From positions 186,001-250,000 of the forward strand of contig MCGO01000061.1 of the NCBI GenBank assembly GCA_002104985.1: a stretch of 64,000 bases of DNA. Reading direction: 5' to 3'. Positions 43,909-55,214 of this stretch are shown here, one piece after another. Below the pieces are notes generated by a model. It was not told the DNA's origin. It made no database searches and saw nothing but the letters and a program-made list of their open reading frames with translations. This DNA comes from Rhizoclosmatium globosum. Taxonomy: Eukaryota; Chytridiomycota; Chytridiomycetes; Chytridiales; Chytriomycetaceae. Within the stretch, counting starts at the first letter, position 1. Every line of letters starts with the position of its first letter. Position numbers and translations under genes: made by a program.

Positions 43909-44931
43909 CTATGCAATTGATTCATTGGTGCCCCCACGTGTCTGACTTTGACTCTGGCTTTGCCCATGACTCTGGCTTCCAGTAGTACTCAAAAGCTTAT
44001 TCTGCGCGTTTGAAATTTGTCTTGCTTTGGTAACTTTGCCTTTGTTTGCTTCTTTGTGGTTCAGTTCTTCAATATGCAACGACAACTTCATTGCGAGCTG
44101 TAGCGCAAAGTACACCAACGGCCCAAGGTCCTGGATATACATACTCGTGTACCAATTTGGAAAGTTATCAAAGGTCACGTTTGCTTCACTTGGGGCAATC
44201 ACAGTCGTGATTCCAACCGCCTGCATCACAATAAACGATGCAACACCATAATACGCCAAGATTTTCAGCTTCAATACATCAAGTCTGTCACTTCTTACCA
44301 TCCACAGATATGAAATATAAATCAAACAAATGAGAACATCGAAAATCAAAACTAAGCCCAGTAAAGCGTAGTTGCAGTTGGGAAGCACAATGGTCTGAAG
44401 CAAAGTTTGCAAATTTGAATCTTGACTGGTTGTAGCAATAGCAAACACAAAAAGCATACAAAGCTCAAATATCCCTGCAAAAACAAGAAACACAATAACA
44501 GGGATCTGAAGTGACGGAAATATAGCTTGGATGACGGGACGACCACGATTAAACAGATAAACCAAGAAAGAGAAAATAAACAAATACTCGAAATCAGCAC
44601 CAAAATTCGTCTGTAAAATATACGTTGGCAAATCTATCCAGGTAAACTGGCATATTTGATAGTACATTCTCAGGCAATACGATAGCATCATCGCGACGAT
44701 GGGAATATTGACTCCACTCAAAACCGTTCGTATTGGTTTACTGAAGTTAGTTCGTTTTAAATCGAGCCAAATTAGAATACATAGCACAACAAATTCTCCA
44801 GCCGAAACTCCCCAAAATATCTGGGCGAGGAGGGTATAGGTTCCTGGGAAGTTCACTTGATAGGTTTGGTACGCCGTTGGGCTTGCATCCTCTTTTGAAG
44901 CGGCTTTTGAAGACCACAGACGGAACGTCAT
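43909..44931 (-). CDS. Seven-TM membrane protein, unrecognised family
   Basis: A single-exon minus-strand gene of 340 residues. Hydrophobic segments follow one another: YTLLAQIFWGVSAGEFVVLCI, VNIPIVAMMLSYCLRMYY, YLFIFSFLVYLF, IPVIVFLVFAGIFELCMLFV, YALLGLVLIFDVLICLIYIS, ILAYYGVASFIVMQAVGITTV and YIQDLGPLVYFALQLAM. That makes about seven helices, with an extracellular-looking N terminus of about 30 residues and a hydrophilic C-terminal tail (KARQISNAQNKL, then a QSQSQSQ run). This is the layout of a receptor or transporter of GPCR-like topology, but no family motif such as DRY or NPxxY is visible. I do not recognise it. It is convergent with the macro-SirTM gene (49 bp between stops). Confidence 0.75.
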   Translation of the reverse strand: MTFRLWSSKAASKEDASPTAYQTYQVNFPGTYTLLAQIFWGVSAGEFVVLCILIWLDLKRTNFSKPIRTVLSGVNIPIVAMMLSYCLRMYYQICQFTWIDLPTYILQTNFGADFEYLFIFSFLVYLFNRGRPVIQAIFPSLQIPVIVFLVFAGIFELCMLFVFAIATTSQDSNLQTLLQTIVLPNCNYALLGLVLIFDVLICLIYISYLWMVRSDRLDVLKLKILAYYGVASFIVMQAVGITTVIAPSEANVTFDNFPNWYTSMYIQDLGPLVYFALQLAMKLSLHIEELNHKEANKGKVTKARQISNAQNKLLSTTGSQSHGQSQSQSQTRGGTNESIA

Positions 44932-45038
44932 TCTACGTCAAAGTGTAAATCTCTTGTCGTTATGAACTCGCATTGTCGGTTACCTCTGAAAAGTGGGTTT
45001 GACTTTGTTTTCAAACCAAGTTAATGAGGGTGATGTAT

Positions 45039-46394
45039 TTATTCAGCCATACTATACACAAGTTTCTTGATATTCTCGGAAACAAGAACATCATCCGATT
45101 CATACTTCTCTCTCGCCAATTTCCCCATACGCCTCCTCTCTTCTAGACTCATTTTCATTACTCGTTTGATTCCATCGCAAATGTTTCCCGAAGACACGTG
45201 AACAGGAGATATGAAATACGGCGAAAGAGCTTGATACCCTTCCGCGGCGACTTTTGAGCTTTTCAGTAAAATTCCACTGACACCGTCATCCACGAATTCA
45301 TTCATTGGCGGATGATTCGTTGTGAGTACAACAGCACCCAGAGCTCTGGCTTCGTTGATGTAATGGCCGTATCCTTCTTGAGAGGACGGGCAGATGTGGA
45401 CTCCATTCGACAACTGTTTTTCTCGCAAATTACGAATTGGCAGGTGTTCATGAATGTGGACGTTTGAGGGAACGTATCCGAACCATAGCTCTTTCTTGAT
45501 GTTTGCGACAGATCGTTCGCCAATTACAGTAAGAGTTGGCCAGGATGGATGACGACGCCAGCATTGCAACACTTGCATTGTTGATTTACGGCCACTTCCA
45601 CCATACAAATGTATAAATTTGTTGAAGTCTTGTGTCATGTTCCTGACTGTAGACTCTCCCAGGACCTCAATTGCATTTGCACGAGTGTCTGGTGATGAAT
45701 GGGACATGAAAATTGTTTTCGGAGTTTTTAAGTTCAACTGCTTGAAGTGCTTCTCAAATGCCATACAAGTGACTCTGGTCTTGCAAAGGATAGCCTTGTA
45801 GTTTATAACTTTTGCCAACCCTTCGCCATTGACTTGCTCAATGTTTGGTAACCACAAGTTCTCGATAGGCAGATCTAAAAGAGACCAAATCGGGTATTCA
45901 CCGTGAATATACATTGATTTCGGACAATGTTTCGCTTTATCTTTGAAGGTTTCGCCGTCATGTTGGTCAGAACTCAAACGCCCCCCGCCGTGCTTTATAT
46001 ACAGCGCAAAGTCCGAGCAGTGCCCCATACTTCGACCGCCTTGCGATGTCGAGATTTCTATGGGATGGCAAGTGTTCAGGTAGTCTTTTTTCCGTTGATT
46101 GGGATGAATCAAAGCGTAAGTTGCTGTTACAGTGAGTTCAGTCTTTCCCATGTATCCGTTATGACATAGTTCGAGAAGATCGGACATTGAAAATGTGGGT
46201 CCGCTGCTGGGTAAGATGTAGTTTGTTCCATTGACGATGAAGTTGTGGCTTGAAGTTGCGGCACCCTCCGAGTTAATCAAAGTTGGATGTGATTGTGACA
46301 GCTTTCCCGATTCGTTTCGTAGGCTGAAAAGCCCATAACCGATTAGAATAAAAGTGAGCAAGGCTGAAAGAACACGGGACTTTGCAGATCGCAT
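45039..46394 (-). CDS. Type II membrane glycosyltransferase, GT-B fold (GT4-like)
   Basis: A single-exon gene of 451 residues. A short cytosolic head and one helix (VLSALLTFILIGYGLFSL) predict a Golgi/ER type II protein. The catalytic part has IEQVNGEGLAKVINYKAILCKTR, the sugar-acceptor side VLQCWRRHPSWPTLTVIGE, and the C-terminal motif CPSSQEGYGHYINEARALGAVVLTTNHPPMNE, which is the nucleotide-sugar site of retaining GT-B enzymes (E-x7-E type: EGYGHYINE). YVPSNVHIHEHLP precedes it, as in GT4 proteins. Donor and acceptor are unknown; GDP-mannose or UDP-GlcNAc are typical for such enzymes. The start lies 342 bp from the divergent Neo1 gene. Confident as a glycosyltransferase, unsure about family number. 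Confidence 0.82.
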   Translation of the reverse strand: MRSAKSRVLSALLTFILIGYGLFSLRNESGKLSQSHPTLINSEGAATSSHNFIVNGTNYILPSSGPTFSMSDLLELCHNGYMGKTELTVTATYALIHPNQRKKDYLNTCHPIEISTSQGGRSMGHCSDFALYIKHGGGRLSSDQHDGETFKDKAKHCPKSMYIHGEYPIWSLLDLPIENLWLPNIEQVNGEGLAKVINYKAILCKTRVTCMAFEKHFKQLNLKTPKTIFMSHSSPDTRANAIEVLGESTVRNMTQDFNKFIHLYGGSGRKSTMQVLQCWRRHPSWPTLTVIGERSVANIKKELWFGYVPSNVHIHEHLPIRNLREKQLSNGVHICPSSQEGYGHYINEARALGAVVLTTNHPPMNEFVDDGVSGILLKSSKVAAEGYQALSPYFISPVHVSSGNICDGIKRVMKMSLEERRRMGKLAREKYESDDVLVSENIKKLVYSMAE

Positions 46395-46736
46395 TGATTG
46401 GGCTGTGTGTGTAAGAAAATTGCAATGAAAATTTCTGTTGTTTCACATATTTTCAGTACTGAACAAAGATAAGGAAAAGCGGAAGTATTCGAAATAGGAA
46501 GCGAGGATGTAAGAACTTTATAGGAGGAGAATGGATGAAAAACGGTCAAAACGATTGTTTCAAGAACGAAGCTGAATTAAATGCTATACTCGACCTTAAG
46601 TGATGGGGAATGTTGTTATTTCTTTTGCGTTCTTTTTTTCAGTTACTTGTTACTTACATCTACGAAAACAGTAAGTAAGTTGCTCTTATTTTATTGCTTT
46701 CGCGTGGCGGTTCCATTTTGTTTCCACAACGGCTAA
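46395..46736. promoter_or_regulatory. Shared upstream region of two divergent genes
   Basis: The 342 bp between the starts of the glycosyltransferase (minus) and the Neo1-type flippase (plus) must hold both promoters. It is AT-rich; no TATA box or named site can be assigned with confidence. Confidence 0.5.
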
Positions 46737-49700
46737 ATGACCCCTTTGACGCCAATGTCCAAGTATCGGCAACTCCGCGACGACGAGGCAACATCAAGCC
46801 CGACGCTGATGCGGCGGAGATCGACGTCGCAGCCCGAAGTTGGGTTTGAGTCGCCGGCACCGTCCGCCGCCTCGTCCGTGTCGAAAAGCCTCACTCGCAA
46901 AGTTCGGCGAAAAGCTTCCTCGGTCAAACTATCCGCCGCCGCTCTTTGGCGAACTGTGGTGGACGCATTTGGTCGCCAGAAAGCATCGCTCTCTCCCCGC
47001 TCAGTCTCATGGTCAACGCCTGATCCGCTCGCTCAATACCCTCAAAACATTACGCGAAACCAAAAATATAACGCAATCTCGTTCTTACCGACGGTCCTCT
47101 ATGAGCAGTTCAAGTTCTTCTTCAACCTGTACTTTCTTGTGATTGCACTATCTCAGTTCATTCCTGCATTCAAAATCGGTCTATTGTTCTCGTACATTGC
47201 ACCTTTAGCGTTTGTCTTGCTGGTTACTCTCGGCAAAGAGGCGGCGGATGATTTGGAACGGATGCGAAGGGACGCAGAGGCGAATTCTGCTCTATACAAA
47301 CGAGTAAACACTGACATAGAAGAACTTGAATATTTAGAAGATGGAGACAACGCATTTGAATGGGTTAAGTCGGCAGACCTTCAAGTTGGTGATTTAATAT
47401 TGCTGGAAAAGGATCAACGGGTGAGTAAATCAAATGAGTGAAGTGAGACGCTATCAAAAAAGCCTTTGTTGTTCGGAGCTATTAGTTGGAATTCGTCTTG
47501 TTCATACCGAAACGCAACTCACAAATCCCTTTCCTCCAGGTTCCTGCAGACTGCATCCTCCTGAAAACATCTGACGCGTCTGGAACATGTTTTATCCGCA
47601 CTGATCAACTCGATGGAGAAACCGACTGGAAAATGCGAATCGCGGTGCCAACAACTCAACGTCTCCCGAATCTCTCGTCACTCGTCTCTTATCCTGCCTC
47701 AGTCTATGCCGAAAAGCCTTCAAAAGATATCCACACGTTTCTTGGAACATTTTCATCTGCGACTGCACCTCAAAAAGAACCTCTCACCATTGAGAACACA
47801 TTGTGGGCGAATACGGTTGTTGCTTCCCCCGGCATCCTGACAGCTCTGATTCTCTATACGGGCCCTGAAACCAGGGCTGTCCTGAACACATCATTTCCGC
47901 CACAAAAAGTTGGACTTCTTGACCTTGAAATCAACCGCTTATCCAAAATTCTCGCTATTGTATCCCTCCTTCTCTCTCTTCTCCTCGTCGCGCTTGACGG
48001 CTTTAAAGGGGCTTGGGCTGTTACTACTTTCCGATTCTTGATTCTTTTCTCCTCTATTATCCCTATTTCCCTTCGTGTGAATCTTGATATGGGAAAGACT
48101 GTGTATTCACGGCAGATTATGGCAGATCAAGATATTAAAGGTACAGTTGTGCGGACGAGTACGATTCCCGAAGAGCTTGGACGGGTTGGTTATTTGCTCA
48201 CTGACAAAACTGGGACTCTGACAAGAAATGAAATGGAATTGAAGAAGCTACATATGGGAACTATGGCTTTTGCTGGAGAAGAAGGTATGACGGAAGTAAG
48301 GAGGGTTGTAAGAGAAGGAGCTGGAGGTGATACTACAGCAGGAAAAGGTAGAGATATTGGTGTTAGAGTGAGGGACATCGTGTTTGCTCTGGGATTATGT
48401 CATAATGTAAGTGTTCATTTCCAAAATAATCTGTGGCTGATTTTTCTCAGGTAACGCCTGTTTTGGCCGATGATGGCGGTGTAGAGTATCAGGCTTCATC
48501 GCCTGACGAAGTCGCGATCGTCAAATGGACGGCGCAAGTCGGTCTTTCTCTTCATCATCGCTCATTGACACACATTCATCTTCATCTTGATTCCGTCCGA
48601 CCGGAACCAGCCTCAAGTGGCTGGTCCCAAAATGTGCAACAACTCATGTCTCCTCTTTCTTCATCACCTACGCACACTTCCGCGCCACTGCTGCCGAAAA
48701 TCTTGTCCTACAAAATATTGCACACTTTCCCTTTCACGTCTGAATCAAAGCGAATGGGAATCATTCTGCGAGATGAGGCGACACATGAAATTTGGTTCTT
48801 TGTGAAGGGAGCTGATGGAGTGATGGCTCCCCTCGTTCGATATAACGATTGGCTTGAAGAAGAGTGTGGAAATATGGCTCGGGAAGGACTCCGAACTCTA
48901 GTCATTGCACGCCGTCGCCTTACTGAAGATGAATTTCGCTCTTTTGATCAAATTTACACGGAGGCTCTTGTAGATGTTACGGCTGCGCGTGGAGATAAAG
49001 TACGGAATGCTTTGCGAAGAATTGAGCACGATTTGGAGCTGTTGGGGTTGACTGGTGTGGAGGACAAACTCCAAGAAGATGTGAAACTGACTTTGGAGTT
49101 GCTTCGAAATGCTGGACTCAAGATTTGGATGCTCACGGGAGACAAGATTGAGACTGCGCAGTGTATTGCGGTCAGTAGTAAATTAGTTGCGCGGAATCAG
49201 GGAATTCATATCATTTCGAAAGGCATGTGGTATTTTGTTTCAATTTTAAGAAACTCATTCCTCGAAACAGTGACAGATCCGATAGCAGCTCTGGATGAGC
49301 TTGATTTACTCCGAAATCGTACAGACTTGGCTTTGATTATTGACGGCGAGTCACTACATACTTTCACAACGCATCACAAGGCAGCATTCATCTCAACGGC
49401 ATTGCTCCTTTCTGTTGTTATATGTTGTCGATGTTCTCCAACGCAAAAGGCCGATATGACGTACATGATTCGGGCAGCTACGACAAAAGGGCGTGTTTGT
49501 GCAATCGGTGATGGAGGTAACGACGTCAGTATGATTCAAGCCGCCGATGTGGGAGTTGGGATTGTGGGAAAAGAGGGAAAGCAGGCGTCATTGGCTGCAG
49601 ACTTTTCAGTGACACAGTTCAGTTATTTAACCAAGTTATTACTATGGCACGGCAGAAACAGCTGTAAGTCTAATTGATGGCTCCATAGTCTTATTGACAG

Positions 49701-50517
49701 ATTTCGTGCAGATAAACGGTCAGCGAAACTTGGGCAGTTTGTGTTTCATCGAGGATTGATTATTTCAGTAATGCAAGCTGTCTTTTCGGCCATCTTTTAT
49801 TACGCCCCGATTCCATTGTACCAAGTGAGTCGAATTTCAAATCTATTTCAGCTCACCTCTAATTTGTTTGCCAGGGTCTGCTTTTGGTGGGATACGCAAC
49901 GGCTTACACGATGGCGCCTGTTTTCTCTCTCGTTTTGGACAGAGACTTGTCAGAAGATATGGCATTGTTGTATCCTGAACTGTACAAAGATTTGCGGAAG
50001 GTAATCACGATAGAATGAAAAATAGTGGAAAAATAGGAAATCTCAAACCCAACTTGAATAGGGACGTTCTCTGTCGTATCGAACCTTCTTTACCTGGCTC
50101 ACAATCAGCGTGTATCAAGGAGGTGCGATTATGCTCCTTAGTCTAATGCTATTCGAAACTGAGTTTGTCAACATTGTGTCGATATCGTTCACATCTCTCA
50201 TCTTCAATGAACTGCTGATGGTGGCATTCGAGATCAACACTTGGCATCCTTGGATGATATATTCGGAAATTGTCACTGTTTTGGTGTATATTGGGAGTAT
50301 GTGGATTTTAACGACAGATTTTGGTGAGCATCTTCGTTCCACAGATCATTATTCAGGCGATTAACGATATATAACACTAGACATGGCATTCATTCTGACA
50401 TGGAATTTTGTATGGAAGGTTCTTGTGATAACAGCCGTGTCTGCACTTCCTCTGTATGCAATGAAGCTGGTGAACAGAAAACTGAATCCACCATCGTACA
50501 CCAAGATCATGGATTGA
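46737..50517 (+). CDS. NEO1: Neo1/ATP9-type P4-ATPase flippase
   Basis: Exons 46737-47420, 47540-48406, 48451-49663, 49712-49824, 49875-50000, 50062-50323 and 50381-50517 give 1133 residues. Neo1-class P4-ATPases work at Golgi/endosomes without a Cdc50 partner and control phosphatidylethanolamine asymmetry. Motifs: [20 protein letters not shown] near the N terminus, [10 protein letters not shown], then [14 protein letters not shown] (the M4 PISLRVNLD sequence specific to Neo1/ATP9), [12 protein letters not shown] (phosphorylated Asp), [40 protein letters not shown] and [12 protein letters not shown]. After the last helix it ends YTKIMD. A likely GC-AG intron at 49223-49270 (48 nt, in frame) would remove 16 residues with no counterpart in the family, giving 1117. 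The N terminus has a 70-residue Ser/Arg-rich extension. Intact, and of a different class from the flippase at 1-2942. Confidence 0.95.
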
Positions 50518-51121
50518 TGAGGTTTATTGCTATAATAAAATAAATGCATATTCGTTCATTAAGCGTTTGCAAATCCCTGAACTAGAGTTGAGGAGTGTGA
50601 TAGGGCTCACAAGAAAAATCGTTGGAAGACCTTCGACACCTTTTGGCTTTGCTTTGCAGGTGATTGTCTTGTCATTATGTACCCTATGAAGAGATGAATC
50701 AATGGACTTCGGTTTCGAAATATTGTCGGAGATTCAAGAGCAGATTGGATGGATAGTCGTCAATGAGATGCTTGTTTGACAGCTCTGCAACTTCGAAGGA
50801 CACTGGAACCACCTCGCTCGAAAACACAAAGTATTATTTCGAATCAAAGAACTGGAAGCGGATCACTCACTCGCATTGGGACCCGGTTGCCTCTCCAATC
50901 TAACAATCACCCCCACCACCATTTACGCCGTTTGAATTGAAAGGTCTCCGAATTTCAAGAGCTTCCAACCTCTTCTTTTTTACAACTGTTTACTGGAGAA
51001 CTGCTCTCAGTCGTTTGTCGTTCAATTTGAAGGTTTGGTGCTGGGCTTCCTCTCTTACCATCCTAACAGGCTCCTTCCGTCTAGTTTATCACCTGTTTTC
51101 AGCACTCAATTTGAATTCTTC
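50518..51121. other. Intergenic region upstream of ataxin-2
   Basis: About 600 bp with no convincing coding frame; a 62-codon frame at 50937-51125 runs into the ataxin-2 start and is probably 5' untranslated sequence. The region must carry the ataxin-2 promoter. No RNA gene seen. Confidence 0.45.
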
Positions 51122-54100
51122 ATGATGAGCACCAGCGGAAACGGAAACGGGAACAGAGCCGGCGCTGGCAACCAACCGCAGCAGCAGGCGTACCGTGGGG
51201 GTCGCGGTGGTGGACGGGGCGGGTACAGAGGTGGAAACAATAACAGTGCTGGTACTGTTGGTGGTGCTGGAAGAGGTTCTGGGCCAACTGGATCGAATGA
51301 CGGAGTTCAAGTGTGAGTCCGTGACTTCTATTGACACCGAGGCAATTTACCATCCTCAAACACACATAGGAAAGGAAAGTGGGGTAATGGTCCTCCAGCC
51401 TCAGTCAAAAGCGACTCGAGACCTCCTTCAGCCTTGAGCCATAACGGCGCGAAGCCGCATACTCAACCTGCACCTCCAAACGAACAACTGGACCGCATCT
51501 ATTACCTTCTTATGCATATGGTGGTATGTTGTAATTTGTCGTAATTTGTGTGATTAACTTGGTTTGTTAGGGCTCGAAAGTCACCGTCAAAGTCAAAGGA
51601 AACTTGACATTCGAAGGAATCTTGCATACAGCGACTGCCTTGCCTGATTTGGGCGTATCTCTTGGAATGGCGCGACAATTGGTGGACGGAAAGCCTAGTG
51701 CAACCGTGATTCCTTCTCTTTTGATTCTGCCAAATGACTTGATCACATTGTCTGTGGCTGGCCTTGAGGTAGCCGAAACAAAAGCCGAACCTGCATCAAG
51801 AGGTGAATATCCTCTTATCGCTTGTGTATCCTAAACACGATACTTCTCTAGGTGGATTCCAAACTGATTCCGCCATTGGTTCTCGTGTTGGAGAATTTGG
51901 CCGTGAACGCGAACTTGTTCAATGGTCAACTGACGAAGTCGATAACACAATGTCGCTTGAAGAAAATGGTCTTACTGGAGAAAAGTGGGATCAGTTCGCC
52001 ACCAACGAATCATTGTTTGGAGTTGAAACTGATTTCAAGGAAGAAATGTACACTACCGTAATCGACAAGAGTGATCCTGCATTCAAACGCAAAGAAGCTG
52101 AGGCTGCTCGATTGGCGAGAGAAATTGAATCTGGATTCCGTGATGTACGCGACCTCTTCTTGTTGACACTTCAGAAGCCAAACTAACCTAAAAATCAGAC
52201 TGACAATATTCATATGCTTGAAGAACGTAATATTATTACTGCTCAAGACAATGTTAACGAAGAAGACAAATATTCGTCTGTTCTTCGTAAATCGGAAAAC
52301 CCAGAAAACGTCTACGTCCCTCCCGGTGCTCGTGCCCGTGCGCCAGCCCCTACTGCAGCTGCTTCCAAAAAGCCTGAAATTGCCGTCTCGACCGCCAAGA
52401 ATGAGAACCAGATTCCAGCATCCTTACAAACTGCTCCGGCATCTACGAAGTCTATGCCCATTCCTGCCCCTGTTACGCGTTCAAAGTCTCCTTCGGGATC
52501 TGCTTCTGCGACTGCATCGGTTCCATCAAATGCGGCAAAATCCGTAAACAACGTTCCAGCTGTTGACGCAAAGTCAGCGACTCCCTCGTCACCTGCAACT
52601 GCTGCTAAAGCTGGAACTGCTCGCAGAGAAGAATTATTGAAACAGTTGCCAATCAAGGTAAGGTTTTTTCATCTTTCCTTTAACACAAAACTGACTGAAT
52701 TGTTTTTTGAAGGACTTGCCAAACATTCCACAAACTCGTGATCCCGTTGGCGACACATTCCAAAAGTTCCAAATGTTTGCTGTCAATGAGCGCAAACAAA
52801 TGAAGAAACCACTGCGCGAAATGATTACCAAACCTAAACCAGAAATGTTGAATGAATTGCGAGCTTTCAGTAACTCATTTAAGTTGCCAATGCCGTTTCC
52901 GAATGAGCTGAAAGAAATCATCAAAAAGAGTCCTGAAACTGAGGAAGCGCCTGTTTTAACCACTAAACCACGTCCTACTTCTGTCCCGAATGATCGAAGT
53001 GTTTCGGAAGTTTCTCCACCAACTGCTCCTACCGGCGCTGCTCCACCTCGGACAGCTTCCTCAAACGCAGGTCCAGCTTCTACAACGGCGGCCACTACTG
53101 AAGCATCAACAGCTGCCGGTGAAAAAAAATTCAAATTCAACTTGTCTGCCGTTGAGTTCACTCCTGGTGGCGCTTCTCCAATTCAACAAAATCAAAATCT
53201 TCCCTACGATAAGGTACCTTCATCCTACCTCGCCTTGTGACTTCTGATGCTTTTTTTAGCAACGTTCTGGTTCAATCACAGGTGGTCCACCAAAGCAACA
53301 AATGCGAAACAATTCTGGAGGAGGGTATAACAAAAACTACCAAAAGACTGGTAAGCTTGGACTGCTGACCTTTTCAGATTGTTCTAACTAATTTCGCAGG
53401 TTACGGCTACCCTCAAAACTACCGACCGCCCTATGGACAACCTTATGAAGATGGAAGCTACCCACCGCCACCTATGGATCCTAACCAGCCATACTTTTAT
53501 CCTGTTCAAGGCGTTCCATACCCTGGCGTTCCATATAGGGTAAGTTAAAATATTCGCAATAATAACAAGCACTAACTCCCATTGTGAAATAGCCTATGGT
53601 CGCCCGTCCTGGATATGGTCCTCCTCCACAACAAATGATGCCACCCGGAGCCTACATGATGCCATATCCAGTACCTCCAGGTGCTATGATTCCTCAGATG
53701 ATGGGCGCACCCCCAATGGGCGCAGTTCCCGTCGGAATGTACGCTCGTCCTGGTGCCCCACCTCCACCCCCTCAAGGAGCTGGCAAAAACGGTCCCCCAA
53801 CTCCAAGCTCTGCACCAACGCAATTACAGGGCGGTCAGGCTCCGTCCCCAACATCTGCTGGTCCGCAGATGATTCAATACCGTCCTCCACCTCCAGGCGC
53901 GGATGGACGTCCACCATACATGACGTCGCCACAGTCAGGTGTTCCACCAGAAGCTATGTATCATCAAGCAGCTATGATGGGATACCCGCCACAGGGCTTT
54001 TATGGCGCTCATCCTGGAATGATGGTTCCTATGGGCTGGCCTGCGGATCCAATGCAAATGGGTATGTGATCTTCGAACTTTCGGAAATGTCCATTTACTG

Positions 54101-54305
54101 ACATATGATATTATAAGCTGAAATGCAACAGCACATGATGGCATCGGGAGGTCATCAACAAATGCCTATGCATATGCAACATCAACAGCAACCTCATGAA
54201 ATGCAAGGAGAAGAAGGAATTGAAGGTGGAGAAGAAGTCGAGGGAGAAGGCGTAGAAGGTCAGGAAGAGTTTGATGAAGCTGCAGGAGAGGAAGCCGACG
54301 CATAA
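51122..54305 (+). CDS. PBP1: Ataxin-2 / Pbp1-like RNA-binding stress-granule protein
   Basis: Exons 51122-51312, 51370-51523, 51571-51802, 51852-52144, 52199-52657, 52713-53213, 53260-53350, 53400-53539, 53593-54061 and 54118-54305 give 905 residues. Order: a Gly/Arg-rich head (RGGRGGGRGGYRGG), an LSm-like fold (DRIYYLLMHMVGSKVTVKVKG...LITLSVAGLEV), then the LsmAD domain (WDQFATNESLFGVETDFKEE, HMLEERNIITAQ). A long disordered Ala/Pro/Ser part follows, then a PAM2-like motif FNLSAVEFTPGG near 53140-53170 that should bind the MLLE domain of poly(A)-binding protein. The Pro/Met/Gly-rich tail ends in Glu-rich repeats. Pbp1/ataxin-2 tunes polyadenylation, mRNA stability, stress granules and TORC1. 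The second Met (51125) could also serve as start. No break seen. Confidence 0.94.
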
Positions 54306-54621
54306 TTTGAGGAGTGATTGTTTTTGTTTTGTTTTTGTTTTTTGGGGGGGAAGTTGATGCATTGGACGTGGAAAGAAGGCTAGAGGAAGTAAGTGCTAAG
54401 GAATTGTGTTCATACTTGTGTGGGAGTAGGATGAAGGATTGTGTTGTGAGCGTATTCGTGTTGGAAGTTGATGTGTGTTGTGTGCGAGTGAGAAGGCAAA
54501 CGCGCCTGTTCGTTTTTTTTATAACCTTTTCAGTTTGATTTCTTTTTACAATAAAGTGTATAACTGAACGGTATAGAAAAGTAGCTTTTACTATTTAACA
54601 AATAACTGTTGTGAAGTGAAT

Positions 54622-54674
54622 CGCACAGTTGGGAATTGCACCCAAGATTCGAAGCCTCATTCGCGACCTGTGCG
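54622..54674 (-). other. tRNA-like stem-loop (degenerate or chance structure)
   Basis: On the minus strand a 7-bp stem (CGCACAG with CTGTGCG) encloses a T-arm-like hairpin (TTGGG-TGCAATT-CCCAA) and only 22 nt in place of the D and anticodon arms. The two stems abut directly, as acceptor and T stems do in tRNA. It has no D arm and no convincing anticodon stem, so it is at most a tRNA relic. Confidence 0.25.
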
Positions 54675-54795
54675 ACGTGGACGCTGATACCCAAACCCAT
54701 AAAAATAGGTACCAGGAACATATGATAAAGAAGACGCGTATACAGGTGTACCAAGTGACAAGTGTCACCACACACATGTATCAGCAAGTAGCTTG

Positions 54796-55125
54796 AGAAC
54801 CTTTGTAGAGCCGAGACCATAAACCCCGCCGAAGCCGAAGCTAGCGTGTCTGATGTGAAGCGACTCAGTGCTAGGTAGCCTCTTGCTTGATCACTCCAGG
54901 TAGACTGGGGAACCTTTTGGCATCGGGACCATAAACCCCGCCGAAGCCGAAGCTAGCGTGTCTGATGTGAAACGACCCAGTATAGGTAGACTTGCTTGAC
55001 TGGAGAAGAGATAGACTGGGGAACCTTTTGGCATCGGGACCATAAACCCCGCCGAAGCCGAAGCTAGCGTGTCTGATGTGAAACGACCCAGTATAGGTAG
55101 ACTTGCTTGACTGGTAAGAGGGATC
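54796..55125 (-). repeat. Three tandem units of about 107-111 bp
   Basis: Copies at about 54796-54901, 54902-55012 and 55013-55125. Copies 2 and 3 are almost identical; copy 1 has about 20% changes. Each contains CATAAACCCCGCCGAAGCCG and AAGCTAGCGTGTCTGATGTG. On the minus strand an open frame (54871-55161, 96 codons) reads through as repeats of SFHIRHASFGFGGVYGPDAK. No known family is recognised. It may be a small repeat protein or simply non-coding minisatellite DNA. Confidence 0.85.
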
Positions 55126-55214
55126 TGTTGTAGTTGTTATTTGGCGAGAAGAAAATAACACGACGGGATGGTGTCAAATCTGACAATGCAGCAAACCACC
55201 AAAACAAATTTCAA

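Noticed and set aside
54900..55120. CRISPR-like array
   Set aside because: Units of about 110 bp abut without unique spacers and the genome is eukaryotic.
54871..55161. Treating the 96-codon minus frame as a definite gene
   Set aside because: It consists of repeat units only, with no upstream support; kept as a repeat with possible coding.
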